Assembly: GCA_963721065.1 (NCBI GenBank)
Contig: CAVRHO010000001.1
Span: 868,001 to 932,000 of the forward strand
Length of the DNA stretch: 64,000 nucleotides
Direction: 5' to 3'
DNA from: CAWBLP01 sp963721065
GTDB taxonomy: Bacteria > Pseudomonadota > Alphaproteobacteria > Acetobacterales > Acetobacteraceae
Shown: one piece after another, positions 34,970 through 43,558 of the stretch
Layout of the letters: every line of letters starts with the position of its first letter
How positions within the stretch are numbered: position 1 is the first letter of the stretch
Notes under the pieces: generated by a model
Seen by the model: only the letters and a program-made list of their open reading frames with translations
Databases searched by the model: none
What the model was told of the DNA's origin: nothing
Translations under genes and position numbers: made by a program

Positions 34970-35710
34970 ATGGCCCAGAAATCCAAGCAGGTCGCGAGTT
35001 TTCGCGAGGCAGTCCACGACATCGCCGATGGCAGCACCATCGCGTTCGGCGGTTTCGCCATGCCCGGCGTGCCGTTCAACCTGATCAGGGCGCTGCTGGA
35101 GCAGGGGGCGAAGCAGTTGACGCTGGTCGCCAACACCACGGGCGGCGCGCAGCAGCCGCGCATGCCGGATATCGGCATGCTGGTGGAGAACGGCCAGGTG
35201 AAGAAGGTGATCTGCGCCTTCACCGCCGCCACGCGACCCACCGACGTTCTGCCCTTCACCAAGTATTACGAGGCCGGCGAGGTGGAAGCCGAACTGGTGC
35301 CGCAGGGCACGCTGGCGGAACGGTTGCGTGCGGCCGGCGCGGGCATCCCCGCGTTCTACACGCCCACCGCGGTGGGCACCGAACTGGCCGAGGGGCGGGA
35401 GACCCGGGTGATCAACGGGCGGGAATACCTGCTGGAATACGCGCTGCCGCTGGACTACGCCTTCGTGCGCGCGACGCGGGCCGACACGTTCGGCAACCTG
35501 CAGTTCCACCGGTCCCAGCGCAACTTCAACCCGGTGATGGCGACCGCCGCCCGCGTCACCATCGCCGAGGTGGACGAGCCGATCCTGCCGGCCGGCGAGA
35601 TCGATCCGGACATGGTGCACACGCCGGGCATCTTCGTGCATCGCGTGGTGCAGGTGCCGCCGCCGCCCGAAGGATTGTGGCCCACCAGGCGGCAGGAGCG
35701 CCGGCGATGA
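34970..35710 (+). CDS. 3-oxoacid CoA-transferase subunit A
   Basis: Alpha subunit of a two-subunit CoA transferase, 246 residues. The CoA-binding glycine region reads GSTIAFGGFAMPGVPFNLI near residue 22; the rest follows the family pattern to the end. GGGGGGA precedes the ATG at 34970. The beta-subunit gene overlaps by four bases. Such pairs transfer CoA between succinyl- or acetyl-CoA and 3-oxoacids (acetoacetate, 3-oxoadipate). The catalytic Glu is on the beta subunit. The acid cannot be named here because no ring-cleavage or thiolase gene is adjacent. Confidence 0.87.
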   Translation: MAQKSKQVASFREAVHDIADGSTIAFGGFAMPGVPFNLIRALLEQGAKQLTLVANTTGGAQQPRMPDIGMLVENGQVKKVICAFTAATRPTDVLPFTKYYEAGEVEAELVPQGTLAERLRAAGAGIPAFYTPTAVGTELAEGRETRVINGREYLLEYALPLDYAFVRATRADTFGNLQFHRSQRNFNPVMATAARVTIAEVDEPILPAGEIDPDMVHTPGIFVHRVVQVPPPPEGLWPTRRQERRR

Positions 35711-36372
35711 GCGAGACCAAGGGACTGACCCGCCAGCAGATGGCCGACCGCGCCGCGCGGGAATTCCAGGACGGCTGGATCGTCAACCTGGGAGTCGGCA
35801 TTCCGACGCTGTGCTCCAACACGGACATTGGCGACCGCGCGATCATCTACCACTCGGAGAACGGGGTGATCGGCTACGGCCCGATCGCGCCGGCGGGCGA
35901 GGAAGACCTGAACCTGGTGAATGCCGGCGGGCAGAACGTCACGCTGCGGCCGGGGGCGGCGGTGGTGCACCATGCCGACTCGTTCGGCGTGATCCGCGGC
36001 GGGCATATCGATGCCACGGTGATGGGCGCCTACCAGGTCGCCTCCACCGGCGATTTCGCCAACTGGAAGCTGAAGGGGCAGAAGGGCGGCGGCATCGGCG
36101 GGGCGATGGACCTGGCGGCCTGCGCCAAGCGGGTGTTCATCATCCTGGAGCACGTCACCCGCGACGGGAAGCCGCGGCTGGTGCGGCAGTGCGACCTGCC
36201 GGTGACCGCGCGCGGCGTGGTGACGCTGGTGTTCACCAACTACGGGCTGTTCGCGCCGACCGGCGAGGGGTTCCTGCTGCGGGAGATCGCGCCGGGGCTG
36301 ACGGTGGACGACGTGCGGGCGGCGACCGGTGCGCCGCTGCAGGTGGCCGACCCGCTGCCGGTGATGGGCTGA
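35707..36372 (+). CDS. 3-oxoacid CoA-transferase subunit B
   Basis: Beta subunit, 221 residues, start overlapping the alpha-subunit stop (ATGA). The catalytic Glu lies in the SENG motif of IIYHSENGVIGYGP; VNAGGQNVTLRPGAAV and IRGGHIDATVMGAYQV follow as in ScoB/PcaJ proteins. Together with subunit A it activates a 3-oxoacid for thiolysis to acetyl-CoA. After the stop codon the sequence repeats GCTGAACGGCGA-TTGCG units in which TGA recurs. Confidence 0.88.
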   Translation: MSETKGLTRQQMADRAAREFQDGWIVNLGVGIPTLCSNTDIGDRAIIYHSENGVIGYGPIAPAGEEDLNLVNAGGQNVTLRPGAAVVHHADSFGVIRGGHIDATVMGAYQVASTGDFANWKLKGQKGGGIGGAMDLAACAKRVFIILEHVTRDGKPRLVRQCDLPVTARGVVTLVFTNYGLFAPTGEGFLLREIAPGLTVDDVRAATGAPLQVADPLPVMG

Positions 36373-36383
36373 CCACACTGCTA

Positions 36384-36427
36384 TTGCGCTGAACGGCGAT
36401 TGCGGCTGAACGGCGACTGCGGCTGAG
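36384..36427. repeat. tandem array, 17 bp x 2.5
   Basis: ATTGCGCTGAACGGCG / ATTGCGGCTGAACGGCG / ACTGCGGCTGAG, a short 17-bp array immediately after the CoA-transferase B stop codon (TGA at 36370). Each unit repeats a GCTGA like the gene end, but the spacing is not a multiple of three. Confidence 0.6.
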
Positions 36428-36451
36428 CTGTTCGGCAGTGATCTGGCCGCG

Positions 36452-36940
36452 TCAGGCGGACCCGGCGTTCGCGCCGGGGACATTGGCGGCTTCCGGTGGC
36501 AGCGGGGCGAGGATCGCGTCTGCATCGTATTGCAGCGACGCCAGAGCGACCCGCGGGGTCTCGCGCCGGTCGGCCAGCGACTCGGCGGCTCGCAGCCGGG
36601 CACGCGGCAGTTGTGCCGCGATAACGGTGGTGAGCTCCCGCCGCAGGCTTGGGTTCGCTTCCAGGATGTCTGCGATCTCATCCTGGGCGGATCTCACCGT
36701 TTCGCGCCAGCCGTTGCGCGGATCGATCGCGGGCGATGCAGCAAGCTTCAGCAGAAGCTCCAGCAGGCGGCGAACCTGGCTGTTCAACGCTGACCGCTGC
36801 GCCCTTCCCAAGTCCTCGATCTCCTCCGCGAGGTGTTCCCAGTCCACCAGCCCGTTGACGCGCTCGCCGGCGCCCATGCGCCGCAGCAGGTCGGCCTGGT
36901 GCTCGCTCCAAACCAGCAGGTCGGTCTCGTATTCGCTCAT
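36452..36940 (-). CDS. DUF29 family protein
   Basis: A 162-residue protein of the DUF29 family, common in cyanobacteria and proteobacteria, with no known function. The characteristic start YETDLLVWSEHQADLLRR is followed by VDWEHLAEEIEDLGRAQRSAL and by long amphipathic helices. The C-terminus is Ala/Pro-rich. It stands alone, convergent with the CoA-transferase operon. Members are often in multicopy families associated with mobile regions. Confidence 0.85.
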   Translation of the reverse strand: MSEYETDLLVWSEHQADLLRRMGAGERVNGLVDWEHLAEEIEDLGRAQRSALNSQVRRLLELLLKLAASPAIDPRNGWRETVRSAQDEIADILEANPSLRRELTTVIAAQLPRARLRAAESLADRRETPRVALASLQYDADAILAPLPPEAANVPGANAGSA

Positions 36941-37092
36941 GAGCAGGCTCCGCGTCCTGGTCCACTGACGTATGCATCAACGCGCCGGTGCGCCACATGG
37001 CCGTTGGAGCGTGACGCGCGGTGGATCAGGCCCTTTTCTGCCACCCACCGCTGGGCCCAAGATGTCCCGTGCCAGGTAGCAGGGGACTCGTT

Positions 37093-38482
37093 ATGGACAG
37101 CCGACCCGAACTCGCCCGCAGCAATTCCGGCATCGTCGCCGCCTACCGCGCCCACACGCCGGGGTCCGCGGCGCTGGCGCAGGAGGCCGCCGCGCTGTTT
37201 CCCAGCGGCATCACGCACGATTCCCGCCAGCTCGACCCCTACGGCATCTACGTGGCGCGGGCGCAGGGGCCGCATAAGTGGGACGTCGATGGCAACCGCT
37301 ACATCGACTACTTCGGCGGCCACGGCGCCCTGCTGCTCGGCCACAACAACCCGGTGGTGGGCACGGCGATCCAGCAGGCGTTCGCCCAGGGCACCCAGTT
37401 CGGCGCCAACCATCCGGGCGAGATCGCCTGGGCGCGCGCCGTGCAGCGCCTGGTGCCGTCAGCCGAGCGGGTGCGGTTCACGTCGTCGGGGACGGAGGCG
37501 ACGCTGATGGCGGTGCGCCTGGCGCGCGCCTTCACCGGGCGGCAGACGATCCTGCGGTTCCAGGGGCATTTTCACGGCTGGCACGACCACATGACCAGCG
37601 GCTACTCCAACCACTACGACGGCTCGCCGACGCCGGGCGTGCTGCCTGGCGTGGCGGAGAAATCGGTGCTGGTGCCGCCGAACGATCTCGAGGCGGTGCG
37701 CGCGGCGCTGGCCGGCAACCGCGACATCGCAGCGGTGATGCTGGAACCCACCGGCTCGTCCTTCGGCCAGGTGCCGATCGGCGCGGAGTTCGTGCGCGCG
37801 CTGCGGCAGGTGACGCTGGAACACGACGTGCTGCTGATCCTGGACGAGGTGATCACCGGGTTTCGCGTATCGCCGGGCGGTGCGCAGGCGGCGTTCGGGG
37901 TGCGGCCCGATCTGTCGGCGTTTGCCAAGATCGTCGCCGGTGGCCTGCCGGGGGCGGCGGTGGCGGGGCGGCAGGACATCCTGTCGCTGCTGGACTTCGG
38001 CGTGATGGCGCAGCGCGGGCAGGAGAAGGTGGCGCACCAGGGGACGTTCAACGCCAACCCGGTGTCGGCGGCGGCCGGTACCGCGGCGCTGACCATCATT
38101 GCGGAGTTCTGACGCCTGCGACCGTGCCTCCGCCACCGCGGCGGCGTTGCGCGATGCGCTGAACGCGGTGCTGGAGGCGGAGGGTATGCCCTGGGCAGCG
38201 TACGGCACGTATTCCGGGTTCCACCTGTTCTTCAATCCCAATGGCCGGGCGGTGCAGCCGCGCGATTTCGACCCGACGGCGTGCAGCATGCAGGAGCTGA
38301 AGACGCAGCCGAAGGAACTGGTGAACAAGCTGCGCCTGGCGCTGCTGGTGAACGGCGTGGATGTCGGCGGGCGGATCGGCGGGTTCCTGTCGTGCACGCA
38401 CACGGCCGACGACGTGGCGCAGACGGCCGCAGCGTTCCGGGACGCGATCCGGATGCTGCGGCAGGATGGCGAACTGGGGTAG
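37093..38482 (+). pseudogene. class III aminotransferase (glutamate-1-semialdehyde aminomutase-like), frameshifted
   Basis: PLP-dependent aminotransferase of about 463 residues. The first frame (37093 to about 38110) has FTSSGTEATLMAVRLARA, LILDEVITGFR with the PLP Asp, and FAKIVAGGLPGA with the Schiff-base Lys. The second (about 38108 to 38482) starts SDACDRASATAAALRDALN and ends RMLRQDGELG. In GGAGTTCTGA one T is extra; removing it joins IIAE to SDAC. It resembles HemL but lacks the hem context, so it is more likely a catabolic aminotransferase or aminomutase. Both parts are well conserved, so a sequencing insertion is plausible. Confidence 0.82.
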
Positions 38483-38656
38483 GGCGGCTGGCGGCAGCCC
38501 GTGTCATGGCGGCTGCTGGCTGATGCATGTGGTCCAGGTGTCGCGTGATGAAGCGACACCGGCCACGACGCTGAATGCCCGCCGGTGCGTCAGACCATAT
38601 GCGGGTGGGTATGATGCCGACCCGCGTATCGTTCGACCGTTGACCGGCAACCCACC

Positions 38657-38743
38657 GTCATGGTCAACGAAGGCCGGCCATCCACGACTTTTGCTGATGG
38701 AGGCGACGAAAAGACGTGGATGGCCCGCCTGCGCGGGCCATGA
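38657..38743. repeat. inverted-repeat element with GTCATGG ends
   Basis: GTCATGG ... GGCCATCCACGACTTTT (38657-38692) faces AAAAGACGTGGATGGCC ... CCATGAC (38709-38743). Flanking it on both sides is a diverged direct repeat (GACGCTGAATGCC...GCGGGTGGGTATGA near 38570 and 38743). It fills much of the 362-base gap 38483-38844; no gene is seen there. Confidence 0.6.
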
Positions 38744-38844
38744 CGTTGAATGGCTGGCCGTGTGTCAAACAGAACGCGGGTGGGTATGACCCGCGCCTGG
38801 TTGGTAACGGACGCAACAAATCCGCCCGCACGGCGCAACCGCCT

Positions 38845-40209
38845 CTACTTCTCCCCGCGCAGCAGCCCCGCCAGCGTCGATACGTCCTTTGCCTGCGCCA
38901 GTCCGCGGACCTCCGCCAGCAGTGCATCGGTGCGCGCCTGCGACAGCATGCCGGCGCAGTTGCCGGCAAACTTCTCGGCGATCTCTTCCGGCGTCATCGG
39001 GTTGCCCGGATCGCCCTTCGGCAGCAGCACCGTTTCCGTGAAGCTGGTGCCGTCCTCCATGCGCATCGTCACCCGCGCCGGGAAATTCTTCGGATACAGC
39101 GGGTCGAGGTCGGGCGCCGCGACGCACTCGGTGCGTGCCAGCACCTGGCGCACCAGGGGATCATGAATCCGCCCCTCGGCGAACTGCGCCTGGCCCAGCG
39201 TGCGGTCCACCGCCGCGATGGCGATGCAGTACGGCACCGAGACGCGCGCCGCCATCACGGTTGCCGCCTCCTTGGCGGAGAAGTGCGTGGTCACCGTCGT
39301 GTAGGTTTCGTTGGTAATCGATGCGATCTTCGCCGGGTCCGGCCGGTGCTTCCGCACGATCGCCAGTGTGGCCTGGATCGGCGAATGGCTCGCCAGGATC
39401 GAGGGGAAATACTTGAACCCGTTGTTCAGGATCTCCCAGTTCGTCCCCAGCCCCGCGGTCAGCGCCGCCGGCTTCGGTTCCAGGGAGAACGCGGCCAGGT
39501 AGCCCTTCGGATGTTCCAGGATGGCCGGCGGGCTGGTGCAGCCGAGCTGCGCGAGCTGCGCGGACAGGACGCCGTTCAGCGCGGCCTTGCCGGGATGCAG
39601 GCTCTTGGTCATGTCGCCGGACTCGAAGAACGTGTTCAGCCCCGCCGCCTGCGTGCCGGCCAGGCCCAGCGTGCGCTGCACGCCGTCCGCATCCAGCCCC
39701 ATCGCCTTGGCCGCTGCGGCCGCGCCGCCGAAGGTGCCGTTGGTCGCGGTGGAGTGCCAGAACCGGTAATGCGTCGGCATCACCGCCATGCCGACGCGCA
39801 CCGCGACCTCATACCCGGCGACCACCGCGGTGATCACGTCGCGGCCGGACAGGCCATGCGCCTCGGCCATCGCCAGCGCGGCCGGCACGACGACCGAGCC
39901 CACATGCAGCAGCGCCACCTTGTGCGTGTCGTCGTTGTCCGCGGCGTTGACCAGGATGCCGTTGGCGAGCGCGGCAAAGGCGGGCTGGGCGGCAACGCTT
40001 GTGCCGATCACCCCGGCGCCGCCGGCGGCGGGCGGGTACAGCGCGGCGATCCCCTTGGCGACATTGGCCTTCGCCGGGTCCTCCACCCAGGCGGACATGG
40101 CGCAGCCGACCGCGTCCGCGATCACGTCGCAGGCCATCGCGACGACGGGTTGTGGCAGGTCCTCGAAGCGCAGTCCGGCGACGAATTCGGCGATGGCGCG
40201 GGTGCTCAT
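38845..40209 (-). CDS. MmgE/PrpD family protein
   Basis: A 454-residue member of the MmgE/PrpD fold, whose best-known members are 2-methylcitrate dehydratase and cis-aconitate decarboxylase. Seen are DVIADAVGCAMSAW near the start, ANGILVNAADNDDTHKVALLHVGSVVVPAALAMAE with the substrate-site His, SLHPGKAALNGVLSAQLA, and YFPSILASHSPIQAT. The ATG at 40209 is preferred over one at 40272. No methylcitrate-cycle genes are adjacent, so it is likely a catabolic dehydratase or isomerase of unknown substrate. Confidence 0.87.
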   Translation of the reverse strand: MSTRAIAEFVAGLRFEDLPQPVVAMACDVIADAVGCAMSAWVEDPAKANVAKGIAALYPPAAGGAGVIGTSVAAQPAFAALANGILVNAADNDDTHKVALLHVGSVVVPAALAMAEAHGLSGRDVITAVVAGYEVAVRVGMAVMPTHYRFWHSTATNGTFGGAAAAAKAMGLDADGVQRTLGLAGTQAAGLNTFFESGDMTKSLHPGKAALNGVLSAQLAQLGCTSPPAILEHPKGYLAAFSLEPKPAALTAGLGTNWEILNNGFKYFPSILASHSPIQATLAIVRKHRPDPAKIASITNETYTTVTTHFSAKEAATVMAARVSVPYCIAIAAVDRTLGQAQFAEGRIHDPLVRQVLARTECVAAPDLDPLYPKNFPARVTMRMEDGTSFTETVLLPKGDPGNPMTPEEIAEKFAGNCAGMLSQARTDALLAEVRGLAQAKDVSTLAGLLRGEK

Positions 40210-40302
40210 GCGGGGCGGCTCCTTGGGTTGGCTGCGGGCGCAATTATCCGGTGCGGCGGCGCGCGGGTCCACCCGGGTGGTGGCTTCGATAGACCCCAGG
40301 TG

Positions 40303-40443
40303 TCAGGACCGCGGTCGCGGGGGTTCAGGGCACGTCGCGTGCTGGCGGGCGGCGGTCAGAAACGGTGCAAGGTCGAGGACGTTCGGCGCTAACATATACT
40401 CCCAGTGGCCAAACTCACCCGTGGCGTTGACCGCGGCGCACCA
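40303..40443 (-). pseudogene. C-terminal fragment resembling a type III-like restriction endonuclease
   Basis: On the minus strand 46 codons read WCAAVNATGEFGHWEYMLAP-NVLDLAPFLTAA and end at 40303. The start of this peptide matches my recollection of the C-terminal tail of large Res-type helicase-nucleases (AVNxxGxFGrW). It has no start codon of its own; upstream it runs straight into the 7-bp array at 40441. It is read in the same direction as, and downstream of, the methyltransferase-like fragment at 41177, the usual mod-res order. The identification rests on a short peptide. Confidence 0.5.
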
Positions 40444-40489
40444 GCCGCCAGCCGCCAGCCGCCAGCCGCCAGCCGCCAGCCGCCAGCCG
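40441..40489. repeat. tandem array, 7 bp x 7
   Basis: Seven exact CCAGCCG units adjoining the restriction-enzyme fragment. It sits exactly where the upstream part of that gene has been lost, which suggests slippage or recombination at the deletion junction. Confidence 0.95.
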
Positions 40490-40663
40490 CCTGCACTCCG
40501 GCGCGCGGGTCGCGGTAGTAGTAGCCGGCGTCACGGCGGCCTTGCAGCCGTTCGGGTGGCTCGCCTTCGAACCCGCCGCTGGCTTCCATCGCGCCGCTCA
40601 TGTCCGCCGCCACCGCCGGGAGGGGTCAACCTTTCGGCAATGTCTGGATGGCAGGCTCCGACA

Positions 40664-40715
40664 AAAGAAAGATTCGACACAGATGAACACAGATGGGCAC
40701 AGATGAACACGGATA
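40664..40715 (+). repeat. left terminal inverted repeat of GxxExxY unit
   Basis: 52 bp beginning AAAGAAAGATTCGACACAGA and ending GAACACGGATA. It overlaps the first four codons of the GxxExxY gene (MNTD) and its ribosome-binding region. Confidence 0.85.
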
Positions 40716-41086
40716 GGCCGGAGCGAACGGCGATATCGGAGCGGATCATCGGCTGCGCGTTTACGGTGGCAAATGCGCTGGGCAGTGGGTTCCTGGAGAA
40801 GGTCTATGAAAACGCGCTGGCACTGGAAATGCGGAGCGGGGGGCTTGCCGTCGAACAGCAGCGCGGGGTTGCGGTTACTTACAAGGGAACCGTGATCGGC
40901 GAGTATTTTGTTGATCTCCTTGTCGAAGGCTCCGTCCTGGTTGAACTGAAAACAGTGCGGACGCTGGACCGCACGCATCGCGCGCAATGCATCAACTACC
41001 TGCGGGCGACCGGCAAAGAGCTCTGCCTGCTGATCAATTTCGGTGCACCGCGTGTCGAGATCCAGCGAGTTGTCCAGGACCCGTGA
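40703..41086 (+). CDS. GxxExxY family protein (PD-(D/E)XK nuclease-like)
   Basis: A 127-residue protein of the GxxExxY family. The name-giving motif is GFLEKVYENAL near residue 29; the nuclease-fold core follows as FVDLLVEGSVLVELKTV, an Asp and an ExK as in PD-(D/E)XK enzymes, and the end is CLLINFGAPRVEIQRVV. The family has no settled function. The ATG at 40703 lies inside the left inverted repeat; the upstream in-frame codons read DTDEHRWAQ, a peptide I recall seeing ahead of many GxxExxY genes, so the true start may be further upstream. Confidence 0.87.
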   Translation: MNTDRPERTAISERIIGCAFTVANALGSGFLEKVYENALALEMRSGGLAVEQQRGVAVTYKGTVIGEYFVDLLVEGSVLVELKTVRTLDRTHRAQCINYLRATGKELCLLINFGAPRVEIQRVVQDP

Positions 41087-41118
41087 AGGACACACCGCAG
41101 CCTCCCGCCACTCCGCAA

Positions 41119-41170
41119 TATCCGTGTTCATCTGTGGCCATCTGTGTTCATCTGCGTTAAGTCTTTCTTT
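41119..41170 (-). repeat. right terminal inverted repeat of GxxExxY unit
   Basis: Reverse complement of 40664-40715 with five mismatches. It starts 32 bases after the GxxExxY stop codon and ends six bases before the stop codon of the methyltransferase fragment at 41177. Confidence 0.85.
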
Positions 41171-41176
41171 ATTGCT

Positions 41177-41392
41177 TCACGCCAGGCGCCGGGTCACCGG
41201 AAGCTCGTTCCCCCGCTCATCGATCACCTTCACCGCAAGTCTGGTCCCCTCCGCCGCTACGAACGGGGCAGAGGTATCGCCGGCGAGGTGCTGCCAGACC
41301 GCACCCTCATGCGTTGTCCGCAGCGCCCGTTTCAAACCGTCCCAGGCCGCCGTCTTCGGAAAAGCACCTGATTCGCGTGGAACATCAGTCAA
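41177..41392 (-). pseudogene. C-terminal fragment resembling a DNA adenine methyltransferase
   Basis: A 71-codon frame whose last 55 residues (WDGLKRALRTTHEGAVWQHL ... APFVAAEGTRLAVKVIDERGNEL) resemble the tail of type III-like site-specific DNA methyltransferases, which I recall ending in a similar IAVKVIxxxGDE stretch. The catalytic DPPY and FxGxG motifs are absent, so only a remnant remains. The first 15 codons probably do not belong to the gene. Read with the fragment at 40303 it outlines a decayed mod-res pair. Confidence 0.5.
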
Positions 41393-41409
41393 GCCGGCGT
41401 CGGGTTCGT

Positions 41410-41484
41410 CGGCCCTGCCAGTGTCGGCCCTGCCAGTGTCGGCCCTGCCAGTGTCGGCCCTGCGAGTGTCGGCCCTGCCGGTCG
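41410..41484. repeat. tandem array, 15 bp x 5
   Basis: CGGCCCTGCCAGTGT, three exact copies, then two with one and three changes, in the 387-base gap 41171-41557 that also holds the methyltransferase remnant. It ends 74 bases before the gamma-glutamyltransferase start. Confidence 0.92.
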
Positions 41485-41557
41485 CTCAGCACCCGAGGCT
41501 GTGCCATACTGCCGGCCGTTCCCGTAACACACGCCCCGCGTGCCGGAGGACCCGCCC

Positions 41558-43162
41558 ATGCCTGCCATGATCTCCGCCCCCCAGCCCGAGGCCGTTGAAG
41601 CCGGTGCCGACATCCTGCGCGCCGGCGGCAACGTGGTGGATGCCGCGATCGGGGCCGCGCTGGTGCAGACCGCGGTGGATCCGCAGATGTGCGGCATCGC
41701 CGGCATGGGCTGTCTGCACGTGCACCTGCCGCAGCGCGGCGTGCACACCACGATCGACTTCCACGGTCGCGCGCCGCTGGCGGTGCGGCCGGATATGTGG
41801 GCGGACCTGATCGAGCGGGAGGCGGATGACGGCTGGGGCTTCATCCTGCAGGGCCGGGTGAACGAGATCGGCTACCAGTCCATCACCTCGCCCATGACGC
41901 TGCGCGCGTTCGACACGGCCCTGCGCCGCTTCGGCACGCGCAGCCTGGCGGACCTGCTGGAGCCGGCGATCGCGTATTGCCAGGACGGATTCCTGGTGCG
42001 CCCCCATGTCAGCGAGTTCTGGCACCAGCCGCCGCGTGCCGGGCGCGCCGGCAATATCGGCATCGTCACGCGCTATCCGGCGACACGGAAGATCTACACG
42101 CGTGACGGCCACACTTACGCGGTGGGCGAGACGCTGCGCAATCCGGACATGGCGCACACCTGGCGCCGCATCGCCGAACACGGGGCGGAGGATTTCTACA
42201 GCGGCGAGATCGCCGCGCGCATCGTGCTGGACATGCAGCAGCACGGCGGGCTGCTGTCGATGGAGGACCTGGCCGCCTGCGTGCCGGACGACAATCCGCC
42301 GCTTTGGGGCAGCTACCGCGGCTATGCCATCGCCACCAACCAACCACCCGGCGGCGGCGTTCAGCTACTGGAGATGCTCAACATCCTGGAGCACTTCGAC
42401 CTGCGCGCGCTGGGCCACAATTCCCCGGAGTATATCCGCGTGGTGTCGGAGGCGATGAAGATCGCCACCGCCGACAAGGACGCCAGGGTGGGCGATCCTC
42501 GTTTCGTGCGCGTGCCGGTGGACGAACTGACCTCCAGGCAATACGCCGCGCGCATGGCGGAGCGGATCCGCGGCGGCGAGAAGGCGCGCGTGCCGCGCTT
42601 CAACAGCGGCGGCGCGGAAAGCCGGCACACAACGCATATCTGCGTGCTGGACGCGCTCGGCAATGCCGTCACCATGACACACACGCTGGGTCAGCCCTCC
42701 GGCGTGGTCACCGAAGGTCTGGGCTTCATGTACAACGGCGCGATGGGCGTGTTCGATCCGCGGCCGGGACACGCGGGCTCGCTGGAACCGGGCAAGGCGC
42801 GGTTCTCGGCACTGTCGCCGACAATCGTGTTCGACGGGGGCATGCCATACCTGGTGCTGGGGGCGCCGGGCGCGACCTACATCACCATGGGCAACCTGCA
42901 GGTGATGCTGAACGTGCTGGAGTTCGGCATGGATGCGCAGCAGGCGGTCTCCGCGCCACGCTTCGCGGCGGTGTCGGACACGATCGAACTGTCCAACCGG
43001 ATCCTGCGCGCCACGGAACGGGCGGTGCAGGCATACGGCTATCGCACGCAGCGTCACGCGCAGAGCTACGAGTTCGCCCGGGTGCACGCGATTCGCATGG
43101 TGGACGGCAAGCTGGACGGCGGCGCCGACCCGGCCGGCGGTGGTATGGCACTGGCGGTGTAG
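41558..43162 (+). CDS. gamma-glutamyltransferase family protein
   Basis: An N-terminal-nucleophile hydrolase of 534 residues without signal peptide. The autocleavage Thr is in ESRHTTHICVLD (about residue 355), after which the small subunit continues with GNAVTMTHTLG, GFMYNGAMGVFDP and SALSPTIVFDGG. The N-terminal part has GGNVVDAAIGAALVQTAVDPQMCGIAG. Cytoplasmic members hydrolyse gamma-glutamyl amides or acylases of other amides. CCGGAGGA before the ATG at 41558 fixes the start. It is followed by a repeat-filled gap and a convergent M20 amidohydrolase, so nitrogenous-compound breakdown is a reasonable guess. Confidence 0.88.
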   Translation: MPAMISAPQPEAVEAGADILRAGGNVVDAAIGAALVQTAVDPQMCGIAGMGCLHVHLPQRGVHTTIDFHGRAPLAVRPDMWADLIEREADDGWGFILQGRVNEIGYQSITSPMTLRAFDTALRRFGTRSLADLLEPAIAYCQDGFLVRPHVSEFWHQPPRAGRAGNIGIVTRYPATRKIYTRDGHTYAVGETLRNPDMAHTWRRIAEHGAEDFYSGEIAARIVLDMQQHGGLLSMEDLAACVPDDNPPLWGSYRGYAIATNQPPGGGVQLLEMLNILEHFDLRALGHNSPEYIRVVSEAMKIATADKDARVGDPRFVRVPVDELTSRQYAARMAERIRGGEKARVPRFNSGGAESRHTTHICVLDALGNAVTMTHTLGQPSGVVTEGLGFMYNGAMGVFDPRPGHAGSLEPGKARFSALSPTIVFDGGMPYLVLGAPGATYITMGNLQVMLNVLEFGMDAQQAVSAPRFAAVSDTIELSNRILRATERAVQAYGYRTQRHAQSYEFARVHAIRMVDGKLDGGADPAGGGMALAV

Positions 43163-43276
43163 CCAGGGCAGGCGCGGGCGGGCACGCAAACGCCCCCTCC
43201 CAAATCCGCTCTCGCAAGGCAGGAGGGCTCCCGGCCCATACGCGTTGGGATCGGCACGCCGGCGCCAGTCCATCAC

Positions 43277-43382
43277 GTCATCGCCGGGCCGGGCGCGGCC
43301 ATCGACAGCGGAACGATCCGGCCGGAATGAAACGGAACACGTCTTGTCGGGGGTGGATGGCCGGATCAGGTCCGGCCATGAC
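43277..43382 (-). repeat. REPIN-like double hairpin, copy 4 (inverted)
   Basis: Same family as 10032 but in the opposite orientation (core reads GGAACACGTCTTGTCGGGGG). It occupies the first part of the 396-base gap 43163-43558. Confidence 0.88.
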
Positions 43383-43520
43383 ACGGGAGAGGTCATGACA
43401 CGGGAGAGGTCATGACACGGAAGAGAGAGTGGACACGGAAGAGAGCAGTGGACACGGGAGAGAGCCATGACACGGGAGAGGCCATGACACGGACGAGGCC
43501 AGACACGGACGAGAGAGTGT
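43377..43520. repeat. tandem array, 17 bp with drift
   Basis: CATGACACGGGAGAGGT and variants (GGACACGGAAGAGAGAGT, CAGACACGGACGAGAGAGT), about eight units, beginning inside the end of the REPIN-like copy 4 (its final CATGAC). No gene is seen. Confidence 0.8.
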
Positions 43521-43558
43521 CTGTCCGCCCTGTTTTCCCGCGTCTGAGGCTCCCGCCC

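Larger units (their letters stand above)
40664..41170. mobile_element. 507-bp GxxExxY unit bounded by 52-bp terminal inverted repeats
   Basis: The GxxExxY gene is bracketed by two 52-bp sequences in inverted orientation, 40664-40715 and 41119-41170, identical at 47 of 52 positions. Each contains three GATGxxCAC-type words (ACAGATGAACACAGATG). The unit lies between two restriction-modification gene fragments. No transposase is inside and no target duplication is evident at the edges, so movement would need an outside enzyme. Known: GxxExxY genes occur as scattered orphans in many bacteria. Inference: the whole 507-bp block behaves as a cassette. Confidence 0.6.

Noticed and set aside
40389..40613. 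75-codon minus-strand ORF with WRLAAGG repeats
   Set aside because: Half of it is the 7-bp array translated; the rest (GEPPERLQGRRDAGYYYRD) is intriguing and may be another gene remnant, but there is no recognised family and no ribosome site.
40664..41170. Insertion sequence with transposase
   Set aside because: The enclosed protein is GxxExxY with a nuclease-like core, not a DDE, HUH or serine transposase, and no target-site duplication is visible.
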